Assembly: GCA_963826695.1 (NCBI GenBank)
Contig: CAWGXZ010000006.1
Span: forward strand, 1-64,000
Length of the DNA stretch: 64,000 bases
Direction of reading: 5' to 3'
Source of the DNA: CAWGXZ01 sp963826695
GTDB lineage: Bacteria > Pseudomonadota > Gammaproteobacteria > Burkholderiales > Burkholderiaceae_C
Shown: positions 46,571 through 55,081 of the stretch, one piece after another
How the letters are laid out: the number at the start of each line of letters is the position of its first letter
Position numbering within the stretch: the stretch's first letter is position 1
Notes under the pieces: model-generated
What the model saw: the letters and a program-made list of their open reading frames with translations, nothing else
Told to the model about the DNA's origin: nothing
Database searches by the model: none
Translations under genes and position numbers: made by a program

Positions 46571-46750
46571 TTACACGTTTGGCGCTGGCGTGTTGCGTTG
46601 AGGCCGCGCCGGGAGTCCGCCCCGGCAGGGCGGGTGACTTTCTTCTGTCGGGCCAGAAGAAAGTCACCAAAGAAGAGGCCCCAAATACACATCTGGGTGT
46701 CACGCTTCGGCAGCAGGGGGTCCACCGACGCTTGTGGCGCGAGAACGCCC
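46571..46750 (+). repeat. hairpin repeat, arm A of a long inverted pair
   Basis: About 175 bases that match the reverse complement of 46893-47063, with the best identity over GCGCCGGGA-TCCGCCCCGGC and the core hairpin ACTTTCTTCTG-TCGGGC-CAGAAGAAAGT. After the core both arms share CACCAAAGAAGAGG, CGCTTCGGC and CGAGAAC. Similar hairpins recur in many proteobacterial genomes in my recollection and are often mistaken for short genes. The 570-base gap between ybhN and emrB holds only this pair and a 142-base spacer; no credible gene. Confidence 0.8.
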
Positions 46751-46892
46751 GCCTCGTAACGCATCCGCCAATTGCGGTGGTTCGTCTGCGGATCAGGGAG
46801 CCAGCCTGCTCGCCGTCAGCGTCTGGCAGGCTGAGGTCAGGGTGGTAAAGCAGTAGTGCGTGCTTGGCAGGGGCGGCTCTCCCGGGGAGTTC

Positions 46893-47063
46893 TCGTGCCA
46901 CCAAGGCTTGCGCACCTCCTGTAGCCGAAGCGCTGCGGCCAAATGGGTATTCAGGCCCTCTTCTTTGGTGACTTTCTTCTGGGCCCGACAGAAGAAAGTT
47001 ACCCGCCCGCCGGGGCGGAATCCCGGCGCGTCAAAACAGACACACGCCAGCGCCAAAGGGGTA
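46893..47063 (-). repeat. hairpin repeat, arm B of a long inverted pair
   Basis: Inverted counterpart of 46571-46750. It contains the same core hairpin (GACTTTCTTCTG, GGGCCCGA, CAGAAGAAAGTT) and ends about 35 bases from the stop codon of the emrB-type gene. A transcript crossing both arms could fold into one very long hairpin, so the pair may insulate ybhN from the convergent emrB transcript. Confidence 0.8.
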
Positions 47064-47097
47064 AAGCACGGAAAAACCACCCCCGAGCACCGCGCAA

Positions 47098-48726
47098 TCA
47101 ATGCGCTCCACCCGCCCCCGCGCTCCCCCCGATCTTCGGCCGCGTCAGCCAGACAAAGCCGATCAACAAGATGAACAACCCGGCCGAGAAATAGAACACG
47201 TCGGTCGCCGCCATCGTGAACGCCTGCTGGTCGAGCAGCCGGTTGATTACCGCCGCCTGCTGCTCGGCGCCATAGCCGGCAGCGCCGAGCTGCGCCATCG
47301 CCAGCGTGGCCGCGTCGTTGCCGCGGTGCACCGATTCGCCGAGCTGCGCATGGTGCAGGGCGGCGCGCTGCTCCCAGAGCGTGGTGAACAGCGAAGTGCC
47401 GAAGGCACCCGCGGTGATCCGCACGAAATTGCTCAGCCCCGCCGCGGCGGTCAGCCGATCGGGCGCCAGCCCCGAGAAGATCACCGCCTGCAGCGGGATG
47501 AAGAAAAAGGCCATCGCCGCGCCCTGGACGATGGTCGGCAGCAGGATGGTCGCGAAGTCGGCCTGGACGTTGAAGCGCGAGCGCATCCACAGCACCAGCG
47601 CGAAGACGACGAAGGCCACCGTCGCAAGCCGGCGCGGATCGATCCGCCCGACGTTCTTGCCGACCCAGGGCGACAGGATGATCGCCATCACACCCACCGG
47701 CGCCATCGCCATCCCCGCCCACGTCGACGTGTAGCCCATGTACTGCAGCAGCCAGAGCGGCAGCAGCACGATGTTGCCGAAGAAGACGCCGTAGGCAACG
47801 GAAAGCGCGAGCGTGCCGAAGAGGAAGTTGCGCCCGGCAAAGAGCCGCAGGTCGACGACCGGATGCGTTTCGGTCAGCTCCCAGGCCACGAAGAACAGGA
47901 AGCCGACGGTTGCGATCACCGCCAGCAGCAGCACCTCGTTCGACTCGAACCAGTCGAGCTCCTTGCCCTTGTCGATGAGGATCTGCAGCGCGCCGACCCA
48001 CAGCACCAGCAGCCACAGGCCGACGTGGTCGAGCGGCAGCCGCCGCGGCCCGGCGTCGCGCCGGGCGTAGATCGACCAGGTCATGGCCGCGGCAAGCACG
48101 CCGATCGGGATGTTGATATAGAAGATCCACGGCCACGAAATGTTGTCGGTGATCCATCCGCCGAGCAGCGGGCCGACCACCGGCGCGACCAGCACCGTCA
48201 TCGCCCACATCGCCATCGCACTGCCCGCCTTGGCGCGCGGATAACTGCCGAGCAGCAGCGTCTGCGAGAGCGGAATCATCGGACCGGCGACGAGCCCCTG
48301 CAGCACGCGAAAGCCGATCAGCATGCCGATATTCGGCGCCAGGCCGCACAGCCACGACGCGACGACGAACAGCAGCGTGCTGGTGACGAACAGCCGAACC
48401 GCGCCGAAGCGCTGCGTCAACCAGCCGGTGAGGGGCACCGAAATCGCATTCGCCACCGCGAACGAGGTGATCACCCAGGTGCCTTGCGACGGACTGACGC
48501 CCATGTCGCCGGCAATCGCCGGGATCGACACGTTGGCGATCGACGAGTCGAGCACGTTCATGAAGGTGGCCAGCGACAGCGCGACCGTGCCGAGCGCGCG
48601 CTCCATGCCTTCGAGCGGCGGGTGCGAGGTCGGCACGGCGGGCGTTCGCGCGACCGCAGCGCTGTCCGCGGCAGCACCCGGGCCGGCAGCGCTGCCCATG
48701 TCCGGCCCTCGCGCGGCGTCAGCCAT
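47098..48726 (-). CDS. emrB: DHA2-family drug:H+ antiporter, EmrB/QacA type
   Basis: A 542-residue major facilitator with 14 membrane helices. N-terminal VALSLATFMNVLDSSIANVSIPAIAGDMG is the DHA2 signature, including the membrane-embedded Asp; LTGWLTQRFGAVRLF is the loop 2-3 motif, and LQGLVAGPMIPLSQTLL and GPLLGGWITDNISWPWIFYIN (motif C region) follow. With EmrA and the outer-membrane factor it forms a tripartite pump that expels hydrophobic drugs. It starts 47 bases after emrA and ends at the 47-kb inverted repeat. The first ~35 residues are Ala/Pro-rich; the start could lie later, at MERALG. Confidence 0.92.
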   Translation of the reverse strand: MADAARGPDMGSAAGPGAAADSAAVARTPAVPTSHPPLEGMERALGTVALSLATFMNVLDSSIANVSIPAIAGDMGVSPSQGTWVITSFAVANAISVPLTGWLTQRFGAVRLFVTSTLLFVVASWLCGLAPNIGMLIGFRVLQGLVAGPMIPLSQTLLLGSYPRAKAGSAMAMWAMTVLVAPVVGPLLGGWITDNISWPWIFYINIPIGVLAAAMTWSIYARRDAGPRRLPLDHVGLWLLVLWVGALQILIDKGKELDWFESNEVLLLAVIATVGFLFFVAWELTETHPVVDLRLFAGRNFLFGTLALSVAYGVFFGNIVLLPLWLLQYMGYTSTWAGMAMAPVGVMAIILSPWVGKNVGRIDPRRLATVAFVVFALVLWMRSRFNVQADFATILLPTIVQGAAMAFFFIPLQAVIFSGLAPDRLTAAAGLSNFVRITAGAFGTSLFTTLWEQRAALHHAQLGESVHRGNDAATLAMAQLGAAGYGAEQQAAVINRLLDQQAFTMAATDVFYFSAGLFILLIGFVWLTRPKIGGSAGAGGAH

Positions 48727-48773
48727 GGACCCGCCGCCCGCCGGCCCGCAGGTTTGCCCGGCCGCTCATGCGC

Positions 48774-50075
48774 TCAGCCCCGGTTTGCCACGACCGGCGC
48801 GCGAGCCGCTGCGCCGGTGGCCATCGGTGCCTGCCCGCGGTTCGCACGGATGATTTCCTGCACGAGGCGCCCGGCGGGGTCCTCAGCCGGCTCGGACGAC
48901 TGCAGCGTCGTCGTGCGCGTGTTCGCGCCGCTGGCGACCGGCGCCCCGGCTTGCTCGGCGATGTCGACCGTCGCCTCCATCGAAAGACCCACCATCAGCG
49001 GCCGCTCGGCGAGCTGCTTGCCGTCGAGTTCGATCCGCACCGGCACGCGCTGCACCACCTTGATCCAGTTGCCGGTGGCGTTTTGCGCCGGCAGCAGGGC
49101 GAAGGCCGATCCGGTGCCGGCGCCCAGGCCGACCACCCGGCCGCGGTAGCTCACCTTGTCACCGTAGAGATCCGCGTGCAGCGTGACCGGCTGGCCGATG
49201 CGCATCCGGCGCAACTGGTTTTCCTTGAAATTGGCCTCGACCCACGCCTGGTCGAGCGGAACGATCGACATCAGCGGCGCGCCCGCGGCGATGCGTTGGC
49301 CGACCTGCACGCTGCGCCGCGCGACCTGCCCGGCGACCGGTGCAGCAAGCTCGGTGCGCTGCAGCGCAAGCCAGGCTTCGCGCACCGCGGCGGCAGCGCG
49401 CTCGACGTTGGGATGCCGGTCGAGCGCGATTCCGTCCGTCAGCACGCTGTTGCCCGAGGCCTGCTCGCGCGATGCAGCGGCTGCCGCCTGGGCACCGGCC
49501 AGGGCGCTGCGCGCCACCGCCAGCGTGGCCTGCGCATGCTTCATCTCCTCGCCACCGACTGCACCCGATGCGAGCAGCGGCTGGCGCCGCTCGACATCGT
49601 CGAGCGCACGCGCCAGCTCGGCGCGGGCCCGCGCCACTTCGGCCTCGCGCAGCCGGGTGGTCGCCGCAAGGCTGGAATTGGCGACATAGAGCGTTCGCAC
49701 CTCGCGCACCGTCTGCGCCAGCTGGGCCTCGGCGCGTTCGAGCGACACGCGCGCGTCGGCCGGATCGAGGCGTACCAGCGGCTGACCGGCCTTCACCCGG
49801 TCGGTGTCGTCGGCGAGGATCGCGACCACCGTCCCGGGCAGCTGCGCAGTCAGCTGCACCAGCGGCGCCTGCACATAGGCGTTGTCGGTCGACTCGTAGT
49901 GACGCAGATAGACCGCCCAGTAACCAGCCCACGCCAGCCCGGCAAGCAGGGTCAGCGCCGCGAGTCCCAGCAAGGCGCGACGGCGCTTCGGATTGCCGAC
50001 TGGGTCGGCTGCAGCGGCAAGGGGCGCGGCGGGCGCGACCGGCCTGGCCGCCGCGCCGGATTCAGATGCGTTCAT
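48774..50075 (-). CDS. emrA: EmrA-type membrane fusion (HlyD family) adaptor
   Basis: A 433-residue periplasmic adaptor. A single helix (LLGLAALTLLAGLAWAGYWAVYL) anchors it, followed by ESTDNAYVQAPLVQLTAQLPG, the EmrA lipoyl half-motif. A long coiled-coil hairpin spans residues ~110-220 (SLERAEAQLAQTVREV, ARARAELARALDDVERRQ). Then comes the second lipoyl half and beta-barrel, with RTELAAPVAGQVARRSVQVG and LDQAWVEANFKENQLRRMRIG. It bridges the EmrB pump and the outer-membrane channel encoded 26 bases upstream. The start at 50075 gives a normal cytoplasmic N-terminus; the larger open frame upstream is spurious. Confidence 0.92.
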   Translation of the reverse strand: MNASESGAAARPVAPAAPLAAAADPVGNPKRRRALLGLAALTLLAGLAWAGYWAVYLRHYESTDNAYVQAPLVQLTAQLPGTVVAILADDTDRVKAGQPLVRLDPADARVSLERAEAQLAQTVREVRTLYVANSSLAATTRLREAEVARARAELARALDDVERRQPLLASGAVGGEEMKHAQATLAVARSALAGAQAAAAASREQASGNSVLTDGIALDRHPNVERAAAAVREAWLALQRTELAAPVAGQVARRSVQVGQRIAAGAPLMSIVPLDQAWVEANFKENQLRRMRIGQPVTLHADLYGDKVSYRGRVVGLGAGTGSAFALLPAQNATGNWIKVVQRVPVRIELDGKQLAERPLMVGLSMEATVDIAEQAGAPVASGANTRTTTLQSSEPAEDPAGRLVQEIIRANRGQAPMATGAAARAPVVANRG

Positions 50076-50101
50076 TGGGCGTGTCGGTGAGCGGCAGACG
50101 G

Positions 50102-51655
50102 TCAAACCGGCGCTGCGGCAAGGGTCGTCACAGGGCGCAAAACCGCGGCCGCTGCGGTCTGCGCAGCGTGACGGCCCGCGATTGCCGGCAGCACCTCGCC
50201 GCGCCAGCCGCCGCCGAGCGCGCGACTGAGTGCGACCTCCGCGGCAAGGTGCCGCGCCTTCAGCTCGGCGCTGTTTCGTCGCTGCAGCAGCACATTGCCT
50301 TCGGCGTTGAGCACGACCAGGAAGTTGCCGATGCCGGCGCGATAGCGCTGCAGGGACAGATCGAATGCCGCTTCGGCCGCGGTACTGGCCGCCACCTGCT
50401 CGGCCTGCTGGCGCTCGATCGCCGCCAGGCTGCCGGCCTCGTCGGCAACTTCGCGCAGCGCGCGCAGCAGCGCTGCGTTGTAGCCGGCGACCGCGGCGTC
50501 CACGTCTGCCGAGCGCGAGCGCAGGTTGGCGCGCAGGCGTCCGCCGTCGAAGATCGGCAGCCGCAGCGCCGGCCCGGCGCCGTAGGTGGCGCTGCCCGAC
50601 TGCAGCAACCGGTCGAGGCCGACGCTCGACAGGCCGACAAAGGCGATCAGGTTGAGATTCGGATAGAACTGGGCGCGCATCGCATCGACATCGCGCGCGG
50701 CGGCCTCGACGCGCCAGCGCTGCGCCACCAGGTCGGCACGGCGGCCGAGCAGGTCCGCCGGCAGCCCCTGCGGCAACCGCGCCGGCTGCACGGTCGCGAG
50801 AAGCGGCGCCAGCGACTGCAGCGCGTCGGGCGGCTGGCCGGTGAGTTCGGCAAGCGCATGACGGCTGCGCTCGATCTGCTCGTCGGCGGCACCGATCTCG
50901 ACCCTCGACTGCGCGAGCACGCCCTCGGCCTGACGCAGCTCGACCGCCGTGTCGAGCCCCGCCCCGACGCGTTGCCGCACCAGCGCCAGCACCTGCTCGC
51001 GCTGGCGCCATGCGGCCTCGGCGAGCGTGCGCAATTCGACGCCGCGCGCCAGTGCCACGTAACTGCCAGCGACATTGGCGGCGAGCAGCACCCGGGCGGC
51101 CTGCGCCTCGGCGTCGAGGGCGCGGGCCTGGCCGATTGCCGAAGCCAGCGCGGCACGCTGCCGACCGAACAGGTCGAGCTCCCAGCTGCCGTTGAGCTGC
51201 GCCGAACCCACCCAGCGAATCTGTCCGCCGAGTTGCGGCGGCACCAGACCATTGGCCGAGAAGCGCTGCTCCGTGAGATCGACGGCGCCGTTCAGCTGCG
51301 GCCCGCGCGCCGCGCCGGCGAGTTCGGCACCCGCCTCGGCCTGCGCCAGCCGGGCAGCGACCAGCTGCAGATTCGGCTGGCGCTCGAGCGCAGTCGCGAT
51401 CAGGCCGGCAAGCACCGGATCGGACCAGCCGTCCCAGGCGTTGCCGGCTGGCCAGTCGCCATCCGCCGCGTGCAGCGGCGGCTCGATCAGTGCGCGCGTG
51501 GGCGCAATGCCGCGGGTGTCGGCGCAACCGGCGAGCGTCATCACCGCCGCAGCCAGGATCGATGCCAGCCAGACGCCGCGCTGCAGCAGGACGAAGGCGA
51601 GCGAGTCGCCAGGGTCACCGTCCCCCTGCGGGCTGCTGCGCAGCAGGGCCTTCAC
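50102..51655 (-). CDS. outer-membrane efflux lipoprotein, NodT/OprM family
   Basis: A 517-residue TolC-like outer-membrane factor. A leader with a lipobox (VMTLAGCADT, Cys at about residue 44) indicates lipid anchoring. Two OEP repeats are visible, each with long helices: LQLVAARLAQAEAGAELAGA ... GSWELDLFGRQRAALASAIG, and NLIAFVGLSSVGLDRLL ... ANLRSRSADVDAAVAGYNAA, then ALGGGWRGEVLP. The start is a GTG (51655) that overlaps the marR stop and sits behind a strong GAGGAGG. It is the second gene of the marR-oprM-emrA-emrB operon and supplies the exit duct of the pump. Confidence 0.9.
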   Translation of the reverse strand: MKALLRSSPQGDGDPGDSLAFVLLQRGVWLASILAAAVMTLAGCADTRGIAPTRALIEPPLHAADGDWPAGNAWDGWSDPVLAGLIATALERQPNLQLVAARLAQAEAGAELAGAARGPQLNGAVDLTEQRFSANGLVPPQLGGQIRWVGSAQLNGSWELDLFGRQRAALASAIGQARALDAEAQAARVLLAANVAGSYVALARGVELRTLAEAAWRQREQVLALVRQRVGAGLDTAVELRQAEGVLAQSRVEIGAADEQIERSRHALAELTGQPPDALQSLAPLLATVQPARLPQGLPADLLGRRADLVAQRWRVEAAARDVDAMRAQFYPNLNLIAFVGLSSVGLDRLLQSGSATYGAGPALRLPIFDGGRLRANLRSRSADVDAAVAGYNAALLRALREVADEAGSLAAIERQQAEQVAASTAAEAAFDLSLQRYRAGIGNFLVVLNAEGNVLLQRRNSAELKARHLAAEVALSRALGGGWRGEVLPAIAGRHAAQTAAAAVLRPVTTLAAAPV

Positions 51656-52182
51656 GCCGCCTCCTCGCGCAGCATCGTGGCCTCGGCAACACCGGCGACC
51701 GCCTGGCCGTTGACGAGCATCCGGCGCAGCAAGGTGCGCAGCAAGTTCCACTCGTCGCTGCTGAAGCCTTCCAGGTAGGCGTTGTTCACGTCGGCCAGCA
51801 CCTGGGGAATGAACTCGACGACCGCCTCTCCGGCTGGCGTGAGGGCGAGGTTGACGACGCGCCGGTCGGTTGCCGAGCGGGTTCGTTCGATCAGCCCCTT
51901 GGCCGCCAGCCGGTCGAGCAGGCGGGTCATCGCGCCAGGGTCGATGTCGACCTCGCAGGCAATCTCCTGCGAAGTCCTTGCCTGCCCCGTCTTCAGCCGC
52001 CACAGCGGAACCCACTGGGCAAACGTCAGCCCGTGCGGGATGAGCCGGCGCTCGAGGTCGCGGCGCACCGAAAGCATCAGCTGGTGCAACAGGAAGACGA
52101 CGCTCTCGCCCGGAACGTAGTCAGCGCCGCTGTAGAAGCCGCCCGGCTGCGCAGGCGGGGACGACGGAAGCACTCGGTTCAT
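51652..52182 (-). CDS. MarR-family transcriptional regulator of the efflux operon
   Basis: A 176-residue winged-helix regulator. The DNA-binding core is visible as LTFAQWVPLWRLK, ARTSQEIACEVDIDPGAMTR (recognition helix) and LLDRLAAKGLIERTRSATDR, followed by the wing RRVVNLALTPAGEAVV. It opens the efflux operon, so it probably represses its own promoter and lets go when a drug binds. A pair of TTGCC/GGCAA sites lies 14-40 bases upstream of its ATG (52182). Its stop overlaps the start of the outer-membrane factor gene. A marR plus emrAB plus OMF layout is common in proteobacteria. Confidence 0.92.
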   Translation of the reverse strand: MNRVLPSSPPAQPGGFYSGADYVPGESVVFLLHQLMLSVRRDLERRLIPHGLTFAQWVPLWRLKTGQARTSQEIACEVDIDPGAMTRLLDRLAAKGLIERTRSATDRRVVNLALTPAGEAVVEFIPQVLADVNNAYLEGFSSDEWNLLRTLLRRMLVNGQAVAGVAEATMLREEAA

Positions 52183-52195
52183 GCCGCATTTTAAC

Positions 52196-52222
52196 TTGCC
52201 CAGGCAACCTTTGCATAGGCAA
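52196..52222. promoter_or_regulatory. candidate MarR operator, two TTGCC/GGCAA sites
   Basis: TTGCC-CA-GGCAA (52196-52207) is a perfect palindrome. A second site TTGC-ATA-GGCAA (52211-52222) repeats it 15 bases further on, and half-site TTGCC recurs at 52225. They lie between the divergent marR and lipoprotein genes, 14-40 bases upstream of the marR ATG, where a self-repressing MarR protein should bind. Confidence 0.6.
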
Positions 52223-52337
52223 TTTTGCCGGACACTGCACTGGCGTGTTGCCGGCGACGCATTTATCCGGCCTGCACGGGCTGTCAACGGAAGCAGAATC
52301 ACCCCGCAACCGCTTCCGCGCTTTTCGAGGTATTCGC

Positions 52338-53210
52338 ATGCTGCTTTGTCAACGCCGCCTGGTCGCCCCGGGCGCAATGCTCCTGCTGTCGCTTCTCGGC
52401 GCCTGCGCCGTCGACACCGGGCTTTCCGCGCCGGGCACCCTTTCGCCCGAGCGGATCGCTGCCATCGCTGAAAGTCCTGACCGCAGCGCTGCCGACCGGC
52501 AGAACGACCTGCGTCGCAAGCCGCAACAACTGTTCGCCTTCATCGGGCCTCGCCCGGGGATGGTGGCCCTCGATGTCAGCGCCGGAGGGGGTTACACGAG
52601 CGAGTGGCTTGCCCGGGCCCTCGGCCCGACGGGTGCGGTCTATTCGCAAAGCCAGCCGCGCGACCCCGCCCGCGCCGCGCCCGCGGCGCCCGAGGGTGGC
52701 AGTCGGCCCGCCGCGACGAGCCCGACGGCAGCACCGGCCGCAGGCCCGCGGCCCTCGCCCGTGGCGATCGCCGAGCGTGCCGAACGCCTGCGCAGCACCC
52801 ATGTCGCCGCCGCGCCGCTCACCGCCGTGGTGCGGCCTTTCGACGATCCGGTACCGCCCGCGCTCGCTGACGGCCGGCTCGATCTGGTCACCCTGATGTT
52901 CAATTACCACGACTTCGGCCATCTCGGCGTCGACCGCAACCGCATGAACCGCGCGCTCTTCCAGGCCCTGAAGCCGGGCGGCATCTATGTCGTCGCCGAC
53001 CATTCGGGCCGCCCTGGCACGGGTATTTCGGAATCCGGCACGCTGCACCGCATCGAGGAAGCCTTCCTGCGACGCGAGATCGAGGCCGCCGGTTTCCGGT
53101 TCGTGGCCTCCGGCGATTTCCTGCGCAACCCCGGCGACCCGCGCGACCGCAACACACCCGAGCCGCCACAGCCGAAGGACGAGTTCGTGCTCAAGTTCGT
53201 CAAGCCGTGA
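52338..53210 (+). CDS. methyltransferase-like lipoprotein
   Basis: A 290-residue protein with a lipoprotein leader (AMLLLSLLGACAVD, lipobox LGAC, Cys at about residue 23) followed by a class I methyltransferase-like fold. MVALDVSAGGGYTSEWLARAL resembles AdoMet motif I, and LDLVTLMFNYHDFGHL and FQALKPGGIYVVADHSGR match motifs IV to VI. Between them is a low-complexity Pro/Ala insert (residues ~110-140). GAGG precedes the ATG. An exported methyltransferase is puzzling because AdoMet is cytoplasmic; the fold may have a new role. It diverges from marR. Similar exported proteins occur in other proteobacteria, without known function in my recollection. Confidence 0.82.
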   Translation: MLLCQRRLVAPGAMLLLSLLGACAVDTGLSAPGTLSPERIAAIAESPDRSAADRQNDLRRKPQQLFAFIGPRPGMVALDVSAGGGYTSEWLARALGPTGAVYSQSQPRDPARAAPAAPEGGSRPAATSPTAAPAAGPRPSPVAIAERAERLRSTHVAAAPLTAVVRPFDDPVPPALADGRLDLVTLMFNYHDFGHLGVDRNRMNRALFQALKPGGIYVVADHSGRPGTGISESGTLHRIEEAFLRREIEAAGFRFVASGDFLRNPGDPRDRNTPEPPQPKDEFVLKFVKP

Positions 53211-53229
53211 CGCGGGCGCGGAACGTTCG

Positions 53230-53481
53230 ATGAACGAATCGCCGTTGCTCCAGGCCGTCGGCCTGGCGTGGCCGACTCCGGCGTACCTGCTCGGCACGGT
53301 GCTCTTCAGCCTGGTCGGCTACGGTGCCTGGCGGGTCGGCAAGCAACGCGGCCGACCGCGCACTCGCTGGATCGGCTTTGCACTGATGGCCTATCCGATT
53401 GCCGTGTCGTCGACGCTGCTGCTGTATGCCATCGGCGGCGCGCTTTGCATCGGACTGGTGCTCGACCGGGAGCGGCGCTGA
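53230..53481 (+). CDS. small membrane protein, 83 residues
   Basis: A short inner-membrane protein with two hydrophobic helices (PTPAYLLGTVLFSLVGYGAW and WIGFALMAYPIAVSSTLLLY) joined by a positively charged loop VGKQRGRPRTR, which should face the cytoplasm. The C-terminus ends GLVLDRERR. It starts 19 bases after the lipoprotein methyltransferase-like gene and is probably co-transcribed. Family unknown to me; no function is proposed. Confidence 0.72.
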   Translation: MNESPLLQAVGLAWPTPAYLLGTVLFSLVGYGAWRVGKQRGRPRTRWIGFALMAYPIAVSSTLLLYAIGGALCIGLVLDRERR

Positions 53482-53686
53482 TCCGGGCGCAGCCCGCCGT
53501 GCCGAAGCGGCCTGTTCGCGGTGGCAGCGGCAGGGGCGTCGAAAGTCAATCGGTGATTGCGACCTTCGCTGCTGCGCTGCCTGCGCATAGCCTTCGGCTC
53601 GCGGGAACGGCGCCATGGGCGCCGGTGGCGGGCACGCCGCTCGATCGGCAGCCGTTGCGCAACCCCGAGCCACCCTGGAGCGAGAC

Positions 53687-54940
53687 ATGAAGCAGACACT
53701 TTTCCTGGTCGCGGGCATCGCCTGCTGCGCCGTCGTCGCAGCACAGCCGCTGCCCACCGCCACCGCGTCGGCCGCCGGTTTTTCCGCCGAGGGCCTGATG
53801 CAGATCGATCGCTTCTTCGAGCGCGAGATCGCCGCCGACCGCGTTCCCGGGGCGGTGCTCGGCATCGCCCGCGGCGGACGGCTCGTCCACTACAAGGCCT
53901 ACGGCCTCCTCGACAAGCCGAAGGGCACGCCGATGAACGTCGACGCGATCTTCGCGTTGGCGTCGATGACCAAGATCATGACCAGCGTCGGCGCGCTGCA
54001 GCTGACGCAGCAGGGCCGGTTGCCGCTGCAGAGCCGGCTCGCCGACTATTACCCCGGATTCGCCGAGATGAAGGTCGGCGTCCCGGCCGCCGACGGGACG
54101 CTGCGGCTCGATCCGCAGCGGCGGCCGATCCTGATCCACGACCTGTTCCGCCACACCTCGGGACTGACCTATGGCGGCCGCGGCGACCATCCGATCGCCA
54201 AGCTCTATCCGTCCGGGACGACGCCCGCGCTCGAAGGCACGACCGAGGACTTCATCCGCCGCATTACCCAGCTGCCGCTGGCGCATCAGCCAGGCTACAC
54301 GTTCGAGTACAGCTTCTCGACCGACGTGCTCGGTGCCGTCGTCGAGAAGGTCAGCGGCCAGCGGCTCGGCGAGTACCTCGAGGCCAGGCTCTGGAAGCCG
54401 CTCGGCATGGTCGACACCACCTTCCGGGTTCCCGACAACAAGCGGGGCCGGTTGGCGCAGCCGTTCGCCCTCAATCCGCTCGATGGCAAGCCGCAGTCGA
54501 TTCCGCTGCTGGCGCAGCAGACGAAAAGCGACTGCGGCGGCGCCTGCGCCTTCGGCACGGTGGGCGACTATCTGCGCTTCGGGCAGATGCTGCTCAATGG
54601 CGGCAGCCTCGGCAACCAGCGCGTGCTGAGCCCGAAGACCGTGAGCTGGATGACCAGCAACCATCTCGGTGCCGACATTCGCAACACCGTCGCCGGCATC
54701 GAGCCGCATCGCGACGGCTATGGCTTCGGCCTCGGCGTCGCTGTTCGCATGCAGCCGGGCCTGGCGGCCGTCCCGGGGAATGTGGGCGAATACTCGTGGA
54801 ACGGCGCCTACGGCACCGCTTTCTTCGTCGATCCGAAGGAAGAGCTGGTGGTGGTGCTCGGCACCGCGGCCCCTGGCGACCTGCGCAAGTACTACCGCGA
54901 GCTGTTGCAGACGCTGGTGTATTCGGCGATGGTTCGCTGA
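53687..54940 (+). CDS. serine beta-lactamase-fold hydrolase (class C/esterase family)
   Basis: A 417-residue secreted hydrolase. Residues 1-19 are a signal peptide (LFLVAGIACCAVVAAQ). The catalytic serine and lysine are in ALASMTKIMTSVGAL (SxxK); YSFSTDVLGAVVE holds the Tyr of the second motif; HTSGLTYGG and WNGAYGTAFFVDP are typical of the esterase/penicillin-binding protein-like branch. A KTG box is not seen; the WNGAYG region takes its place. True beta-lactamase activity is unlikely; esterase, peptidase or hydrolysis of a lactone is more likely. The ATG at 53687 follows GAGCGAGAC. It stands alone, 205 bases after the small membrane gene. Confidence 0.88.
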   Translation: MKQTLFLVAGIACCAVVAAQPLPTATASAAGFSAEGLMQIDRFFEREIAADRVPGAVLGIARGGRLVHYKAYGLLDKPKGTPMNVDAIFALASMTKIMTSVGALQLTQQGRLPLQSRLADYYPGFAEMKVGVPAADGTLRLDPQRRPILIHDLFRHTSGLTYGGRGDHPIAKLYPSGTTPALEGTTEDFIRRITQLPLAHQPGYTFEYSFSTDVLGAVVEKVSGQRLGEYLEARLWKPLGMVDTTFRVPDNKRGRLAQPFALNPLDGKPQSIPLLAQQTKSDCGGACAFGTVGDYLRFGQMLLNGGSLGNQRVLSPKTVSWMTSNHLGADIRNTVAGIEPHRDGYGFGLGVAVRMQPGLAAVPGNVGEYSWNGAYGTAFFVDPKEELVVVLGTAAPGDLRKYYRELLQTLVYSAMVR

Positions 54941-55081
54941 AGGCGAGGCGGCATCCCGTCAATCCCTAAGCGGGTGTTTCCAAACGTGACAGAGGCCCCT
55001 AGACTTGCGGCGCCGTGCGGAATGCGTCGTCCGACCCTTTGACGTGCGGCTTGCCACCGAGCACCCACCCCAGGAGATCGA

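Noticed and set aside
46564..46848. Short open frames in the ybhN-emrB gap with GDFLL and QKKVT stretches
   Set aside because: They are translations of the hairpin repeat, and occur on both strands of both arms.
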